A DNA stretch of 64,000 nucleotides from Symbiodinium natans (GCA_905221605.1 CAJNDS010002247.1:1-64000), one strand, 5' to 3'. Positions 10,279 to 20,602 are shown, counted from the first letter of the stretch. Program-made: numbers and translations. The notes: generated by a model from the sequence alone, not told the origin.

Positions 10279-10335
10279 CTCGCTTGCTTTGGCGGCTTTC
10301 GCCTTCTCCTCCTGTTGAACAGTTTTCAAGGGTGG
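10279..10335 (-). CDS. Candidate Lys/Glu/Ala-rich coding exon
   Basis: Minus strand: GGCAAG| acceptor, 57 nt (PPLKTVQQEEKAKAAKASE), then a GC donor in the context GAG|GCTGGG, phase 0 to 0. The same GAG|GCTGG donor context occurs at the exon 15738-15770. Flanked left by CCCTAAA-type units and right by TTTAGGG (10347-10430). Confidence 0.5.
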
Positions 10336-11088
10336 CTTGCCGAGGGTTTAGGGTTTAGGGTTTAGGGTCTAGGTTCTAAGGGTTTGGGGTTTAGGGTTTA
10401 GGGTTTAGAGTTTAGGGTTTAGGGTCCAAGGGTTTGGGGTTTGATTAGGGTTTACCGAGTAAGGTTTGGGGTTAAGGGTTGGAGGGGTTTAAGGGTCCAG
10501 GATTTAGGGCCCTAGGGTTGTAAATTCGGCCAGTGTAGACCCCAAACAGTGACATGTGTAGTTTACAACCCGAGATCGTAGAAGGAGGGCGCAAGGGGGA
10601 CTCCGAAACTGGAGGCCTCCACATACAGCGTTTGGATGCAGAAATCGACTTTCCAGCCACTGCAGCTCCGGGTGTCCTCAACGGACTGCGTTTGTTCCAC
10701 AACAGTCGGCATTTGAGCCACTGTGAAGCTCCTGGCGTCCTCCATGTATTGCGTTTGAACTACCAAAGTCGATTTCTCGAGCTAAGTGGAACGACCAGCT
10801 GCTCAGGCTCGCAACGATCATTTGTTACGACCATTTCTTCGAGGAGCGGGGAAACGAAAAGCTCCGGACGTCGAATTGATTTCTTGAGCCACTGAAGCTC
10901 TGCATAATCGTACTACGTACCAGAGTCGACCCAGGAGCTCCGGACGCGTTCTGTTCCAAACGCGACGACAACTTTGCACTTGACGCAGGCTTGGAGTAGA
11001 TCGACATGGAGGAGTTGTTGGTATAACCGACGAGACGAAGAAGCGCCCAGCCTTCACCGACCCGTTATTCGAACGAGTACCTACTCGG

Positions 11089-11143
11089 ACCCTAAACCCT
11101 AAACCCTAAACCCTAAACCCTAAACCCTAAACCCTAAACCCTA
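11089..11143. repeat. CCCTAAA telomere-like array
   Basis: Eight units, left flank of the island at 11147-11248. On the plus strand it ends in CCCTAG, a potential acceptor. Confidence 0.94.
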
Positions 11144-11146
11144 GAC

Positions 11147-11248
11147 ATTCAGGACGCCCAGTGGAACGCCTTGGCGGTGGGGACACATCAGGCTAAACCC
11201 GACATCGACCCAGCCAGCAGGCCTGGCACCTTGAACTATGGAATTCGC
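11147..11248 (-). CDS. Candidate coding exon, product unknown
   Basis: Minus strand: CCTAG|GCG acceptor, exactly 102 nt, AAT|GTCTAG donor. The peptide contains GARPAGWVDVGFSLMCPHRQ and GVPLGVLN. A plus-strand exon from 11153 to 11252 (AG|G, GTGCTT donor; includes DAQWNALAVGTHQAKPDIDP) is equally open with higher third-position GC. The minus call rests on neighbours only. Confidence 0.4.
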
Positions 11249-11263
11249 CTAGGTGCTTTCAAG

Positions 11264-11320
11264 GGTTTAGGGTTTAGGGTTTAGGGTTTAGGGTTTAGGG
11301 TTAAGGTTTAGGGTTTAGGG
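11264..11320. repeat. TTTAGGG telomere-like array
   Basis: About eight units, mirror of 11089-11143 across the island. Confidence 0.94.
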
Positions 11321-11422
11321 CGGAGGCAAACTCTGGATAGAATCCCAAGATGGCGATACAGGGCCACGATCATTGACGGAGCCCCGGTGATGGGCCGGTG
11401 TTCCTCGACCCGAGAGCGAGTC

Positions 11423-11472
11423 TAAACCCTAAACCCAAAACCCTAAACCCTAAACCCTAAACCCTAAACCCT
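11423..11472. repeat. CCCTAAA telomere-like array
   Basis: Seven units, left flank of the island at 11486-11539. Confidence 0.93.
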
Positions 11473-11485
11473 CACAGTATCCGAC

Positions 11486-11539
11486 CTCAAGGCCAGACAC
11501 GCCGTTGCACCTTGCCCCAACAGGGCGCTGGGCTTGCGG
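11486..11539 (-). CDS. Candidate coding exon, product unknown
   Basis: Minus strand: CTAAAG| acceptor, exactly 54 nt (PQAQRPVGARCNGVSGLE), donor GAG|GTCGGA, phase 0 to 0. The plus strand is partly open but runs into TAG at its only donor. No TTTAGGG array follows on the right within 100 bp. Confidence 0.4.
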
Positions 11540-11902
11540 CTTTAGGTCTTCAAGCAATGCGCACGTCCCGAAGCCCCGCATCCTAAACCTTAACATCTTT
11601 TTTAGGCGGGCGGGTTAACTCAAGGGTTCTGGATAGTGGGGAATGGGGGGGAAGGTTTAGGGCTTTGATCCCTGTTCGGGCGTTGCATGGCTTGGGAGCT
11701 TTAAATGTCCACCAAACAGCCGTGAAAAAAAACTAAGCCCCTAAGTTATGAGACTTAGCGTGTAGGATTCCTTGCCCACCCCCTTTCAAACCTCTCTCTG
11801 AAGTAAGACTCCGAAATAAGAGAACCTTTGTGGCCTTTAAGAGAAGCTATAAGCTCCCAAAGGGCCTATCTGGCTAAATTGAGACTTGCAGCAATGGGTG
11901 CC

Positions 11903-12012
11903 CTAAACCCTAAACCCTAAACCCGAAACCCCAAACCCCAAACCCTAGACCCCAGACCCTAGACCCTAAACCCTAAACACCCTAAACCCTAGACCCTAAA
12001 CCCTAAACCCTG
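11903..12012. repeat. CCCTAAA telomere-like array with CCCTAGA/CCCCAGA variants
   Basis: About 15 units. CCCTAGA-type variants occur in a cluster. Confidence 0.9.
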
Positions 12013-12022
12013 ATTCCTAAAA

Positions 12023-12077
12023 TCAATCCTTGGGCTTGGCGTCCTTTGCTTTCCCATCCTCCTGGCGCGCTCTCGCT
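12023..12077 (-). CDS. Candidate Lys-rich coding exon, possibly C-terminal
   Basis: Minus strand: CGAAG| acceptor (or GCCAG|G at 12061). The frame reads ARARQEDGKAKDAKPKD and then TGA at 12025-12023. A rare dinoflagellate-type GA donor (AAG|GATTGA) would make it internal instead. Flanked left by CCCTAAA-type and right by TTTAGGG-type arrays (12107-12165). Confidence 0.45.
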
Positions 12078-12165
12078 CTTCGTAGGGAATTTGGGAGGCA
12101 GGTAATTTGGGTTTTGGGTTTAGGGTTTAGGGTTTAGGGTTTAGGGTTCGGGGTTTCGGGTTTCG

Positions 12166-13320
12166 GATATTCAACCGCTAAACCCTGCCACGGCCTGGAG
12201 CTTGGTTGACGTAGGTGCACAAGCTCTTCGGGTTTCTAAAGTGAAGGACGCAGGGCGCAGGAGTTTAAGCCCAGGGCGTAGGTTCAGTCGCAGTGGCTAT
12301 GGGGGAATCTACCTTCAAGCTGGGGCAGGGCTACTGGGGTGTGGAGGTTCATGGTCTGGGGTTTTCGCTGCAGCCTCCCACAGACGTCCGATGCCCGAAA
12401 CTCTAACAACCTGTAACCCTTAAACCCGAAGGCGCAGGCCGCCGCACCAATGCTCCCCATGCCTTGACCAATTTCGGTCCCTTTCTATTCTCAACCCCCT
12501 CCACCCTACCGCGCCCCGGGCCCGGATGCCCGTCCCCTGCGAAAACTTCCTTCACATAGGGAGACAAGGTACCCCTAAGCCACCTCATTAAATGGAGTTT
12601 CAGCCAAATCTCCAATGGGGTGGGAGACACGCCCTCTGCAGTCGGCTTCTCGCATATTACGAGTCCCAAGCCCTACTCCAAAGCTGCACGCAGATTTAGG
12701 GTTCAGGGTTTAGGTCTAGGGTTTCGGGATTATGAGCTCCTTGGCTGCCGCAGGATATCCGCCCGCTGGGGCATCTCCTGCCTCCTAGCAAAGCGAAAAG
12801 GCTGGGTTGAGGGGTGGGAAGGTGTGAGCTTCGTGGGTGTTTGGTCATAACTTATACTTTTTGCTATCAGTCCATATGGCCTGCCGCATCGACGATTCCT
12901 GCTGTCTCCCTGGAAGAAACTTTGGACCCACGGGCATACAGATGTAGCTAAGGCTTGGCGAATGAAAGATGAAAGAATCCAAGAATTGTACCCCCACACA
13001 TTTTGGAAAAGCCTGAGGCCATACTGCGACATGACGCACAGCCCGAGCCTCTTTCTCTTTCTTTTTGCCTCGGCCAGTTGTCACAATACTACAATGGTAC
13101 AAGGACCCACTGCACGCACGCACGCACGCGCGCAAACACACATTCGTGTCGTCCACTTAATGGTCAACCAATATCACAACCAAAGCCTGATGCTGGAATC
13201 GCATTCTTGCCAGCCTCGTGCAAACCAAACTTGAAAGGCTTACGTGTTGGCAACGAAGCCCTGAAAAACAGACGGCAGAAGCAGTCAGTCGACGAGGGTG
13301 ATAGGAAATCAGGGTTCCCT
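12166..13320. other. Unassigned stretch with overlapping open frames
   Basis: Open frames on both strands between 12202 and 13329 overlap heavily and none carries a convincing acceptor-donor pair. A CACG/CGCA-type simple repeat lies at 13113-13141. A short TTTAGGG-like block is at 12698-12728. Confidence 0.3.
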
Positions 13321-13390
13321 CAACCCTAAACCCTAAACCCTAAACCCTAAACCCTACTAAGCCCCAAACTCCCAAACCCCCCTAAAAAAG

Positions 13391-13454
13391 GCGCATCAGG
13401 GTTTGAGAATCAAGGGTACCATTTGAGGCATCCTGAGGATGGCAAGACTTTAGG
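13391..13454. CDS. Candidate coding exon, strand uncertain
   Basis: Island between CCCTAAA (13324-13356) and TTTAGGG (13450-13510). Plus: AAAAAAG|G acceptor, reading SGFENQGYHLRHPEDGKTL into the array. Minus: open as SCHPQDASNGTLDSQTLMRL. Both are plausible and no rule separates them. Confidence 0.3.
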
Positions 13455-13510
13455 GTTTAGGGTTTAGGGTTTAGGGTTTAGGGTTTAGGGTTTAGGGTTT
13501 AGGGTTTGGG
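13450..13510. repeat. TTTAGGG telomere-like array
   Basis: Nine units, right flank of the island at 13391-13454. Confidence 0.94.
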
Positions 13511-13746
13511 GCTTAGGCTCCCAAAACATACATGCCCCAGGGCCCTCTAACGTGGCGAACGAACCTCAAAACTCTCCGGGCAAAAACCTCAAACACCTTG
13601 TCCCACCCCAAGCCCTAAACCCTAAGCCCTAAACGCTAAAAGCCAGAAGCCCCCCAAACCACAAAACCATATACCCAAATCCCAAAGCCCGCTTGAACCC
13701 TACTGCCCTAAAGCCTTTGACCCCAAAACACGGCAGAAGAGAAGGC

Positions 13747-13838
13747 CCTAAACCCCTAAACCCTAAACCCTAGGCCTGAACCCTAAACCCAAAACCCTAA
13801 ACCCAAAACCCTAAACCCAAAACCCTAAACTCCCAAAC
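13747..13838. repeat. CCCTAAA/CCCAAAA telomere-like array
   Basis: CCCTAAACCCAAAA occurs as a regular 14-bp alternation, so a dimer of two variant units was itself copied. Confidence 0.88.
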
Positions 13839-13901
13839 CCTTCGAACAAAGTCCACGAGGCGATTCCGCTTGGAGCCCGAAGCCCCTCCTTGCCTCGTAA
13901 T
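13839..13901 (-). CDS. Candidate basic coding exon
   Basis: Minus strand: TGTCAG| acceptor, exactly 63 nt, AGG|GTTTGG donor, phase 0 to 0. The peptide is ITRQGGASGSKRNRLVDFVR followed by R. It lies between CCCTAAA-type (left) and degenerate TTTAGGG-type (right) sequence. Confidence 0.5.
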
Positions 13902-14227
13902 CTGACAGTTTTGGGAGGTTTTAGGTTCTGGGTTTCGGGTTGAGAGTTTAGGGGTTTTGGGGGTCTCACAGCTTCGGGGGTTTAAGGCTTAGGGTTTCGG
14001 GTTTAGGAGTTTAGGGGCTTTGGGGTCTGACAGCTTTCAGGGTTTCGGGGTTAGGAGTTTAGGGGTTTTTAGGGTTCTAGAGTTTCAGGGTTCAGGGGGG
14101 CTCAGGGTGTTCGGGGTTTAGGGGCTGGGGGCTTAGTAGTGGTTTAGGGGCTTGGCGGGCGTAGTTACGTTTTCGTCTTGTGCGTTTCGACGTTTTGTTC
14201 CTGGGGCTTTCGCAGGTGTAGGGCTCC

Positions 14228-14295
14228 CTAAACCCTAAACCCTAAACCCTAGACCCTAAACCCTAAACCCTGAACCCTAAACCCTAAACCCTAAG
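14228..14295. repeat. CCCTAAA telomere-like array
   Basis: Nine to ten units with CCCTAGA and CCCTGAA variants. Confidence 0.93.
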
Positions 14296-14398
14296 TTGGG
14301 GCAGCACTGGTTCGGTGACTAAAAATGAAGCCCCCAGCCGGCCAGACTGAAATCACATCCCTCAAGCCCTCGACCAGCAAGAGCATGCCAAGACAGGG
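14296..14398. CDS. Candidate coding exon, strand uncertain
   Basis: Island between CCCTAAA and TTTAGGG arrays. Plus: after CCCTAAG| an ATG at 14325 opens MKPPAGQTEITSLKPSTSKS and runs to the array, which would suit a first coding exon. Minus: LGMLLLVEGLRDVISVWPAG is open but lacks an acceptor. No decision possible. Confidence 0.3.
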
Positions 14399-14450
14399 GT
14401 TTAGGGTTTAGGGTTTAGGGTTTAGGGTTTAGGGTTTAGGGTTTAGGGTG
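14399..14450. repeat. TTTAGGG telomere-like array
   Basis: Seven units, right flank of the island at 14296-14398. Confidence 0.94.
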
Positions 14451-15014
14451 TCCGAAACAGCCGACCCCTGTGAACATCGTGGGCGCGCCAAAGGGTGCTT
14501 CTGCACAGCGTGGGGAGTGAGAGGAGACACACGGGGTCGTTTCTGTCGAGGCGTCAGGGAAGCTCGACATGCGCCGTGTGAAAAGCCGCAGGACCTGAAC
14601 TGGGTGGATAAAGCCCATGTTGTTTTTGTCAATGCTAGAAATCACACCGCGTTGTCGACAAACGGGAGGTGCCCCATGTTTTCTTGGCTGCCGCCTCATC
14701 CCGAGGTCCACTAGAGCCCGAAACCCCCTAAACCCGAAACCCTAAACCCTTGAACAGCCTCTGAACACAAAACAAAGGAGACTCCAGCCATTTTAGGCTT
14801 CAGGGTTTAGGGCTCTGATGTGCAGGGACCCCGAAAACACGAAGAGCCTAAGCTCTCAACCAACCCTGCTTAGCATCCGAAAGCCCTCCATCCGCTAACC
14901 TCTGCCCTGAAACTGGCTGTAAACCTGAACCCTAAACGCCCTAAACGCCCTAAACGCCCAAAACCCAAAACCCTAAACCCCTAAACCCTAAACCCCGAAC
15001 CCTAAACCCTCGAC

Positions 15015-15075
15015 AGCCAAGGGGCGTGTCGGCTTGGATCTCGATCCCCATCTCTCCGAGGATGGCGTCCAGGTC
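15015..15075 (-). CDS. Candidate acidic coding exon (DLDAILGEMGIEI motif)
   Basis: Minus strand: AAATCAG|GAC acceptor, 20 codons plus 1 nt, then a GTCGAG donor. The peptide is DLDAILGEMGIEIQADTPLG. A DLDxIL-type acidic helix after a lysine-rich segment is seen in several translation and nucleolar proteins, but the exon is too short to name one. It follows the exon at 15738-15770 in phase 0, giving LRPEDE joined to DLDAIL. Confidence 0.6.
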
Positions 15076-15283
15076 CTGATTTCGCTTTGCTTTGGGGTTC
15101 TCGGGGTCGTTTTGGAATTGTTTTAGGGTTGTGTTAGGGTTGTTATAGTGTTGTTACGTTTGTTAGGGTTGTTAGGATTGTTGGGGTAGGGTTGTTAGGG
15201 TTGTTGGGGGCGTTAGGGTCGGTTTAGGGTCGGTTTAGGGATGCAAGGGTCATGGGCGCAGTGTGGTTGTGGTTTAAGGTCTA

Positions 15284-15366
15284 GGGTCTAGGGTCTAGGG
15301 TTTAGGGTTTAGGGTTTAGGGTTTAGGCTTTAGGGTTTAGGGTTTAGGGTTTAGGGTTTAGGGTTT
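15284..15366. repeat. TTTAGGG telomere-like array with TCTAGGG variants
   Basis: About twelve units. The first three are TCTAGGG-type variants standing together. Confidence 0.92.
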
Positions 15367-15462
15367 CGGGTTTACAAGAACAAATGACTAGCGTTGGCGA
15401 GGGGTGGGGGTGATCTGATTCTCAAAATGGTGCTTAAGGAGCCCGTAGCCTCGTATATGGTC

Positions 15463-15735
15463 AGACCCCAAACCCCAAAACCCCAAAACCCCAAAACCCC
15501 AAACCCCAAAACCCCAAAACCCCAAAACCCCAAAACCCCAAAACCTCAAAAACCCTACACCCCAAAACCCCAAAACCCCTAAACCCCTAAACCCCAAAAC
15601 CCCTAAACCCCTAAAACCCTAAACCCCTAAACCTCTAAACATCCAAACCTCTAAACCTCTAAACCTCTAAACCTCTAAACCTCTCAACCTCTCAACCTCT
15701 AAACCTCGAAACTCTGAACCCTCAACCCGACGCCA
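15463..15735. repeat. CCCCAAAA and CCTCTAAA blocks of degenerate telomere-like repeats
   Basis: Left part (15463-15560) is CCCCAAAA octamers, the ciliate telomere word. The right part (15600-15715) is CCCCTAAA and then CCTCTAAA octamers. Each variant is homogeneous within its block, so the array grew by repeated copying of mutated units. The open frames here (Pro/Lys/Asn-rich) are repeat artefacts. Confidence 0.93.
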
Positions 15736-15737
15736 GC

Positions 15738-15770
15738 CTCGTCTTCGGGTCGCAGCTGCTTCTTGACTTC
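15738..15770 (-). CDS. Candidate micro-exon, Lys/Glu-rich
   Basis: Minus strand: GTCCAG|GAA acceptor, exactly 33 nt (EVKKQLRPEDE), GC donor GAG|GCTGGC, phase 0 to 0. It joins 16375-16407 (ending KKK) upstream and 15015-15075 (starting DLDAIL) downstream without breaking frame. Confidence 0.55.
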
Positions 15771-16374
15771 CTGGACGGATCCACTCCAAACCCTAAACCC
15801 TCAAGCCCTGAAGCGAGAAAGAGGGTCTGAGGACTTGAGATCACGGCACTTTTTGTCAGAGAGCTCCCTTAAAAACCCCGCCCCAAACCCTCGAGGGTTT
15901 GCATGTTCAACTGTCGATGAACTCCAAACCCTCATCCGTAACCACTGGCAGCCCGCCTCTGGCCTATCGCGCCGACCGAACCCGAAAAGGCTGTAAAGAC
16001 ACGAAGTCCTAAAACCCTGTAAGCCTAAAACCCCTGAAACCCTAATCACCAAGCTATGCGGCCGCCCCGTGACCTTTCGAAACACGCCTCCGCAACATCC
16101 TGGACTAGGATGTAGATGTCAACCACCCCCAAAACGACTTGCAACCAGGGCTCTGTCATCAATCAAAAGGAGGGGAAACGAATTATGATCCCACATAGAT
16201 ACTTAGTCCAGCCTCTGTCTCTTCTGGCTGGGCAGATTCCCAACTCCTCTGGGAACAAAACTCTGAACACAAACTCCCTTACAAGTGTTCCCTAAGCCCA
16301 AAACCGCAACACCCAACGCCCAAAAGCCCGAGCGACAACAACCCCCCCACCGCGAATTCGTCAGATCAGACGGC

Positions 16375-16407
16375 CTTCTTCTTGCTGGCTGGGGCGGCCT
16401 TCCGTCT
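16375..16407 (-). CDS. Candidate micro-exon, basic
   Basis: Minus strand: CCCAGTAG| acceptor, 33 nt (RRKAAPASKKK), GC donor AAG|GCCGTC, phase 0 to 0. If the donor is not used the frame ends two codons later at TGA (16368-16366), giving a KKKAV C-terminus. The plus open frame 16285-16770 overlaps it and has no independent support. Confidence 0.5.
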
Positions 16408-16769
16408 CTACTGGGTTTCGAGCTTGCACTCGTCCATGACACTTGCCAGATCGCATTCTTCTGTGTCAATTCAGTACACGGCTATACACAGGGAAGATCT
16501 CGACTGGTACCCGTAGGTTGTAAGGTGTACGATGCAATCTTGCTGCTTTGTCTGAAGGCTCGGTCTTCACATGCGAACCTACACTCTAAAACCCAGCAAA
16601 CAGAAAAAACAAAACACACACACACACACAGATGCGAACCGATCTCGATAGTCTACTGCTTGAAACATTCCTGTAGAGGAGACGTACCAGGGACATTCAC
16701 TTTCTTGAACTCCGGGCCCGAGCTTGACGGGCTTTGTGGGGCTTGGTGCCGTGACTGCGTTCAGTCATG

Positions 16770-17131
16770 AAACCTTGGCCCGGAGAATTTTTGTATGTTC
16801 TTTGTTTGAACCGGGAATTCATCACGTCTATGTTGCTTAATGTTATGACTTCTCCCCTATTCCCGAAGAAATCTCTCAACACTGAAGCATTACATTTGTA
16901 GTGTGAGGTTTCGTCTTCGCACTGAAATATTGCGTTCACCGGGCCCCCGATGCCGCATTGCGCATCATCTCCGTCTAACGGCTTCTTCAATAAGGTTTGG
17001 GTTTGGGGCTCAGAGAACAATTGGGGCTAAACCGTAAAACCTAAACCCTAAACCCCTGAAACTCGTAGTCCCTAAACCCTAAACCCTAAACCCTAAACCC
17101 TGAACCCTAAACCCTAACCCTTAACCCGCAC
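16770..17131. other. Intron-like stretch
   Basis: Contains part of a minus open frame (16697-17020) without splice support and the CCCTAAA array at 17038-17117 (about ten units, some CCCTGAA). Confidence 0.35.
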
Positions 17132-17173
17132 CTCAGCCTTGGTTCCATTGGTTTCACGGTTTTCCCAGCTCTC
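17132..17173 (-). CDS. Candidate coding exon, polar
   Basis: Minus strand: GGGCAG|GAG acceptor, exactly 42 nt (ESWENRETNGTKAE), donor GAG|GTGCGG, phase 0 to 0. Nearly all codons begin with a purine. It sits between the CCCTAAA array at 17038-17117 and a short TTTAGGG block at 17251-17268. Confidence 0.55.
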
Positions 17174-17496
17174 CTGCCCGGGGCATCAGGTCATGGGCTG
17201 AGACAAGCTGACACCCCAAGCAGTTTCATGGTCCCTCAATATGGTCCCTCAGGGTTTAGGGTTTAGGGCGTGGGCCCGTCATGGGGTTTAGGGTTTAATA
17301 TGGGCCTTTACGCTTTTTAGAGGCTTCTGAAGTGTGGGTTCCTAGCTTTTATAGGGTATAAAAGGGGTATATATGTTGGTTCCCCATTTAAGGGCCCATA
17401 TCAAGGGCCCTCACTACCCGAGTCACTGCCCTACAAACAAACAAACACCAACACCTTTGCCCTTCAGCGTTTAGGGGGTGTATGAGTCGCCCTTCA

Positions 17497-17628
17497 GGGT
17501 TTAGGGTTAGAGGGTTTAGAGGGTTTGGAGGGTTTTTGGAGGGTTTGGAGGGTTTAGAGGGGTTGGAGTTAGAGGGGTTAGAGGGTTTAGAGGGTTTAGA
17601 GGCTTTAAAGGGTCTAGAGTTTAGGGGT
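17497..17628. repeat. TTTAGAGGG/TTTGGAGGG degenerate repeat
   Basis: A nonamer derived from TTTAGGG with an inserted GA repeats across the block. The open frames on both strands (Gly/Leu/Glu-rich on plus, Pro/Ser/Asn-rich on minus) are products of the repeat. Confidence 0.88.
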
Positions 17629-17709
17629 TCATTCGCATTCGCTGAACAAAAACGGAATGGATGTGTAGGGGCCTGTCTAAGTAGCATGGGCGTTTTGAGT
17701 AGCTAAGGA

Positions 17710-17752
17710 TACATATATATAGTTACATATTCTATATATATATATAATTTAT
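17710..17752. repeat. (TA)n simple repeat
   Basis: ATATAT-rich stretch of about 40 bp. Confidence 0.85.
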
Positions 17753-18414
17753 GTGTATGCGGCGAGTACAAAGGGGTGATGATGTTACCATCTACGCAGT
17801 CTCCTGCAATGCAAATTGTAGGGGAGGGGGGGCTCACTGACCCTAAACCCTAAACCCTAAAGCTTAAAGAATAGGGGGAAGCCTCTGAAGTCCAAAGCGC
17901 CCTGAGAGGACTCAAATTACCTCGGGAGTAACAAAAGACACCAAAGAAGGTCTTCTTCAAAATTCGCCCCCTCCTCGACCACCGGAGCCTGAAGCAAACA
18001 GGCGCTGGCTTGGTGTTGCGGATTTAGGGTTCTGTGTGAACGGCTTTAGGGTTCTATAGGGGTTCTGGGATCTAGAGTCCGGGCCCGCGTTGGAGCTATG
18101 CTGTGGCAGTCCATAAGGGACGCTGTCTGAAATCTGAAATCGAACGGAACGCATTTCGGACGACTCGCGGCCCCAAGCCCTGAACCCCTCCACCTTAAAC
18201 CCTGAGCCACCGCATTCTTCCTATACTCCTGTAGCCTCTGCAGAGAACTGATTCAAAAAAACCTAGATTCTAAGCCCTAAGCCCTAATGACAAGCACTCT
18301 AACTTCTTGAGCTACACGGCCGGATGCCCCCCTGCTTTGGGACGCGGGATCTTGGGGTCTTGAGCTGGTCTTCGAGGTTCGGGTTTCAGGGTTTCAGGGT
18401 TTATGGTATAGGTT

Positions 18415-18516
18415 GGGATGTTCCCCGTACTGACAGCTCCCTAAGAGGGATTGTAGTAACCCCCTACTACACTCCCTCTTAAGGACTGCTAGCATAAGGG
18501 GGGGGAACATCCCAGG
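18415..18516. repeat. Foldback element, GGGATGTTCCCC ends
   Basis: Left arm GGGATGTTCCCC and right arm GGGGAACATCCC are perfect inverted repeats. Inner segments (CTCCCTAAGAGGGA, CTCCCTCTTAAGGA) continue partial pairing. About 100 bp, non-coding. Confidence 0.75.
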
Positions 18517-18654
18517 GTGTAGGGCCTGCGCGGCGGCACGCCCCCCACAGCCCCACATGCCCTTTGAAGCACTTTCAGACCCGGAAGAGCCCCACGACCC
18601 CTAAACCCCGTAAACGTTAACCCGAAAAGCGCTAAAGCCCCTAAGACCTTGGAT

Positions 18655-18770
18655 CCCTAAACCCTAAACCCTAAACCCTAAACCCTAAACCCTAAACCCT
18701 AAACCCTAAACCCTAAACCCTCAACCCTCAACCCTAAACCCTAAATCCTAACCCTAAACCCTAAATTCTT
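18655..18770. repeat. CCCTAAA telomere-like array
   Basis: About 16 units. Two CCCTCAA variants stand together, and CCCTAACCCTAAA slips occur near the right end. Confidence 0.94.
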
Positions 18771-19150
18771 ATGTGGCCTGCCTAGGCCGTACCCACCCTA
18801 TACTAGGGTGCCTGGACCCAGAACTATACCTGGCAGCCACACACACCTTTTCTGGATGGGTGGTGCCATTGGAGAATGGTCGAATGCAGCCCCTAGGGCC
18901 CCCCTGGCTCCGGGTACCTGGGTCTTTGAAAGTTGGTGGGCATTGAGGGCGATAGCCGAAAACCTAAAGGGAGTGATTTGGGTGATGGCCTGTGAAAGCT
19001 CGCAGCGGGGGGAAAAAGAAACCTAGCACCAATGAAAGTTGTTGGACTGCATTGGAAATATGTGCCTTCGCATGACATGCCACCCCTCACACCCCTGGGT
19101 GTGTAGGGGCACCATTTCCACCTGGTGCTTACTGCCGCTGCGCGGCGAGA
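18771..19150. other. Unassigned stretch
   Basis: Plus (18808-19026) and minus (18893-19090) open frames overlap, with no acceptor-donor pair that fits either. Likely intron. Confidence 0.3.
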
Positions 19151-19152
19151 CG

Positions 19153-19218
19153 CCCTAAACCCTAAACCCTAAACCCTGAACCCTAAACCCTAAACCCTAA
19201 ACCCTTAGCCCTAAACCC
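19153..19218. repeat. CCCTAAA telomere-like array
   Basis: Nine units, left flank of the exon at 19255-19320. Confidence 0.92.
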
Positions 19219-19254
19219 TCTGAACCCGAAACCCTCTGAACCCAAGAGCCGGAC

Positions 19255-19320
19255 CTGTTCTGCTTCATGCTCCGACTCAGACTCAGTGTCCGAAATGGGA
19301 GGAGGCTTTCCCATCAGCTC
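19255..19320 (-). CDS. Candidate acidic coding exon
   Basis: Minus strand: GGTCAG|GAG acceptor, exactly 66 nt, CAG|GTCCGG donor, phase 0 to 0. The peptide begins ELMGKPPPISDTESESEHEA. The Ser/Glu run looks like a disordered, possibly phosphorylated linker. It lies between CCCTAAA and TTTAGGG arrays. In-frame partner of 20520-20579 and 17132-17173. Confidence 0.6.
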
Positions 19321-19340
19321 CTGACCACAACCCTAACGCT

Positions 19341-19441
19341 TGGGTTTAGGGTTTAGGGTTTAGGGTTCAGGGTTTTGGGTTCAGGGTTTTGGGCTTAGGG
19401 CTTAGGGTTTAGGGTTTAGGGTTTAGGGTTTGGGGTTTAGC
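19341..19441. repeat. TTTAGGG telomere-like array
   Basis: About twelve units with TTCAGGG, TTTTGGG and GCTTAGG variants. Right flank of the exon at 19255-19320. Confidence 0.9.
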
Positions 19442-20458
19442 GTTCCCCTCCCAGCCTAACGCCCTCATGAGCTCCTGACAATGTTTTGAAGCACTCCCTC
19501 GCCCCCCCCCCCCACAAAAGAAAACAAATAACAACAATAATAGTAAGAAGAAGAATAATAAACACAAACAAAAAGAAAAACAAGGAAAAGAAAGGAAAGA
19601 ACAGGCACTGAAGGTTTTGACTATGGCTTTCACCCTAGACACCAAACCTTGAACCCTAAACCCTACTTCGGGGTCGTTAGGGATTCAGAAGGGGCTTTCG
19701 AGGCTTAGGCGTGTTCACGGGCTTCAGGGGTCTAAGGCTTGGGGGTTCAGCTTTAAAGGATCCTGGGGCTTGTTGTGGGCCTTTAACGGCTTTGGGGTCG
19801 TTAGAGTTTAGGGTTTAGGGTTTCGTTTGCGGTTCAGGGTTTAAATTTTGGGTCCACATCTGTGCGCGCCCAACATCACCAGTGCCGATTCAGGCTCCCC
19901 TGTTCGACTGCGCATCTCCACTCAGGCATCCGCAGATAAATGGCAAAATAACATGGCAGAAGAACTGGGTGCATGTCACGCCAGCATACCATAATGGGTT
20001 TGGGAGCAGCGGCATGGTGTCCTGCAAAAAAGAGCAAGAACATGACATGGTAGATGACGGTAGATGAGTCTGCGCCGCCGCACGAGGTCTTCTTTTGAAC
20101 CGCAACATCTGCACAAGAGGGTTTAGGGTTTAGGGTTTAGGGTTTAGGTTTTAGGTTTTAGGGTTTAGGGTTTAGTGCCTGGATTGTAGGGCTTTGGGTG
20201 CGCGGAGCTCGGGAAGTAGCACCTTCTGGGGCTCTAGCACAATGTGTCTGTGCCGAGGATTCCACAGGCTTCCTTCAGCTTCAGCTGCTGGCTTCAACTA
20301 GCTGTGAAGGGTAGACAAAATTCAGGGTTCAGGGGTCATATAATGAAGTCGAAAGTCCTCAACATGTGGGGCGGCTGTCTTCTGATTATTTGATGGTTTT
20401 GGGGGGTAGGCTTCGGAGGCCGACATTTATTCGGTCAACCCCCCCCCCCCCCCCCCCC

Positions 20459-20519
20459 TACACCCTAACCCCGAACCCCGAACCCCTAAACCCTAAACCC
20501 TGAACCCTAAACCCCAAAC
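20459..20519. repeat. CCCTAAA-type degenerate array after a C-run
   Basis: An 18-bp C-run (20441-20458) leads into CCCCGAA, CCCTAAA and CCCTGAA units. Left flank of the exon at 20520-20579. Confidence 0.85.
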
Positions 20520-20579
20520 CCAGTTCATGTGCTCCTCATCATCCGAGGCGTCGGCCCATTTGCCTACTGTGCGAGTCAC
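20520..20579 (-). CDS. Candidate acidic coding exon
   Basis: Minus strand: GCCGAG|GTG acceptor, exactly 60 nt, TGG|GTTTGG donor, phase 0 to 0. The peptide is VTRTVGKWADASDDEEHMNW. Purine-first codons dominate. The donor GT is the first dinucleotide of the flanking telomere-like array. Confidence 0.6.
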
Positions 20580-20602
20580 CTCGGCATTGGGGCTTCAGCC
20601 GT

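Noticed and set aside
16285-16770. 161-codon plus-strand open frame as a gene
   Set aside because: Overlaps a better-supported minus exon, includes an (AC)n tract, and has no domain. A frame this long is expected by chance in 64 kb at this base composition.
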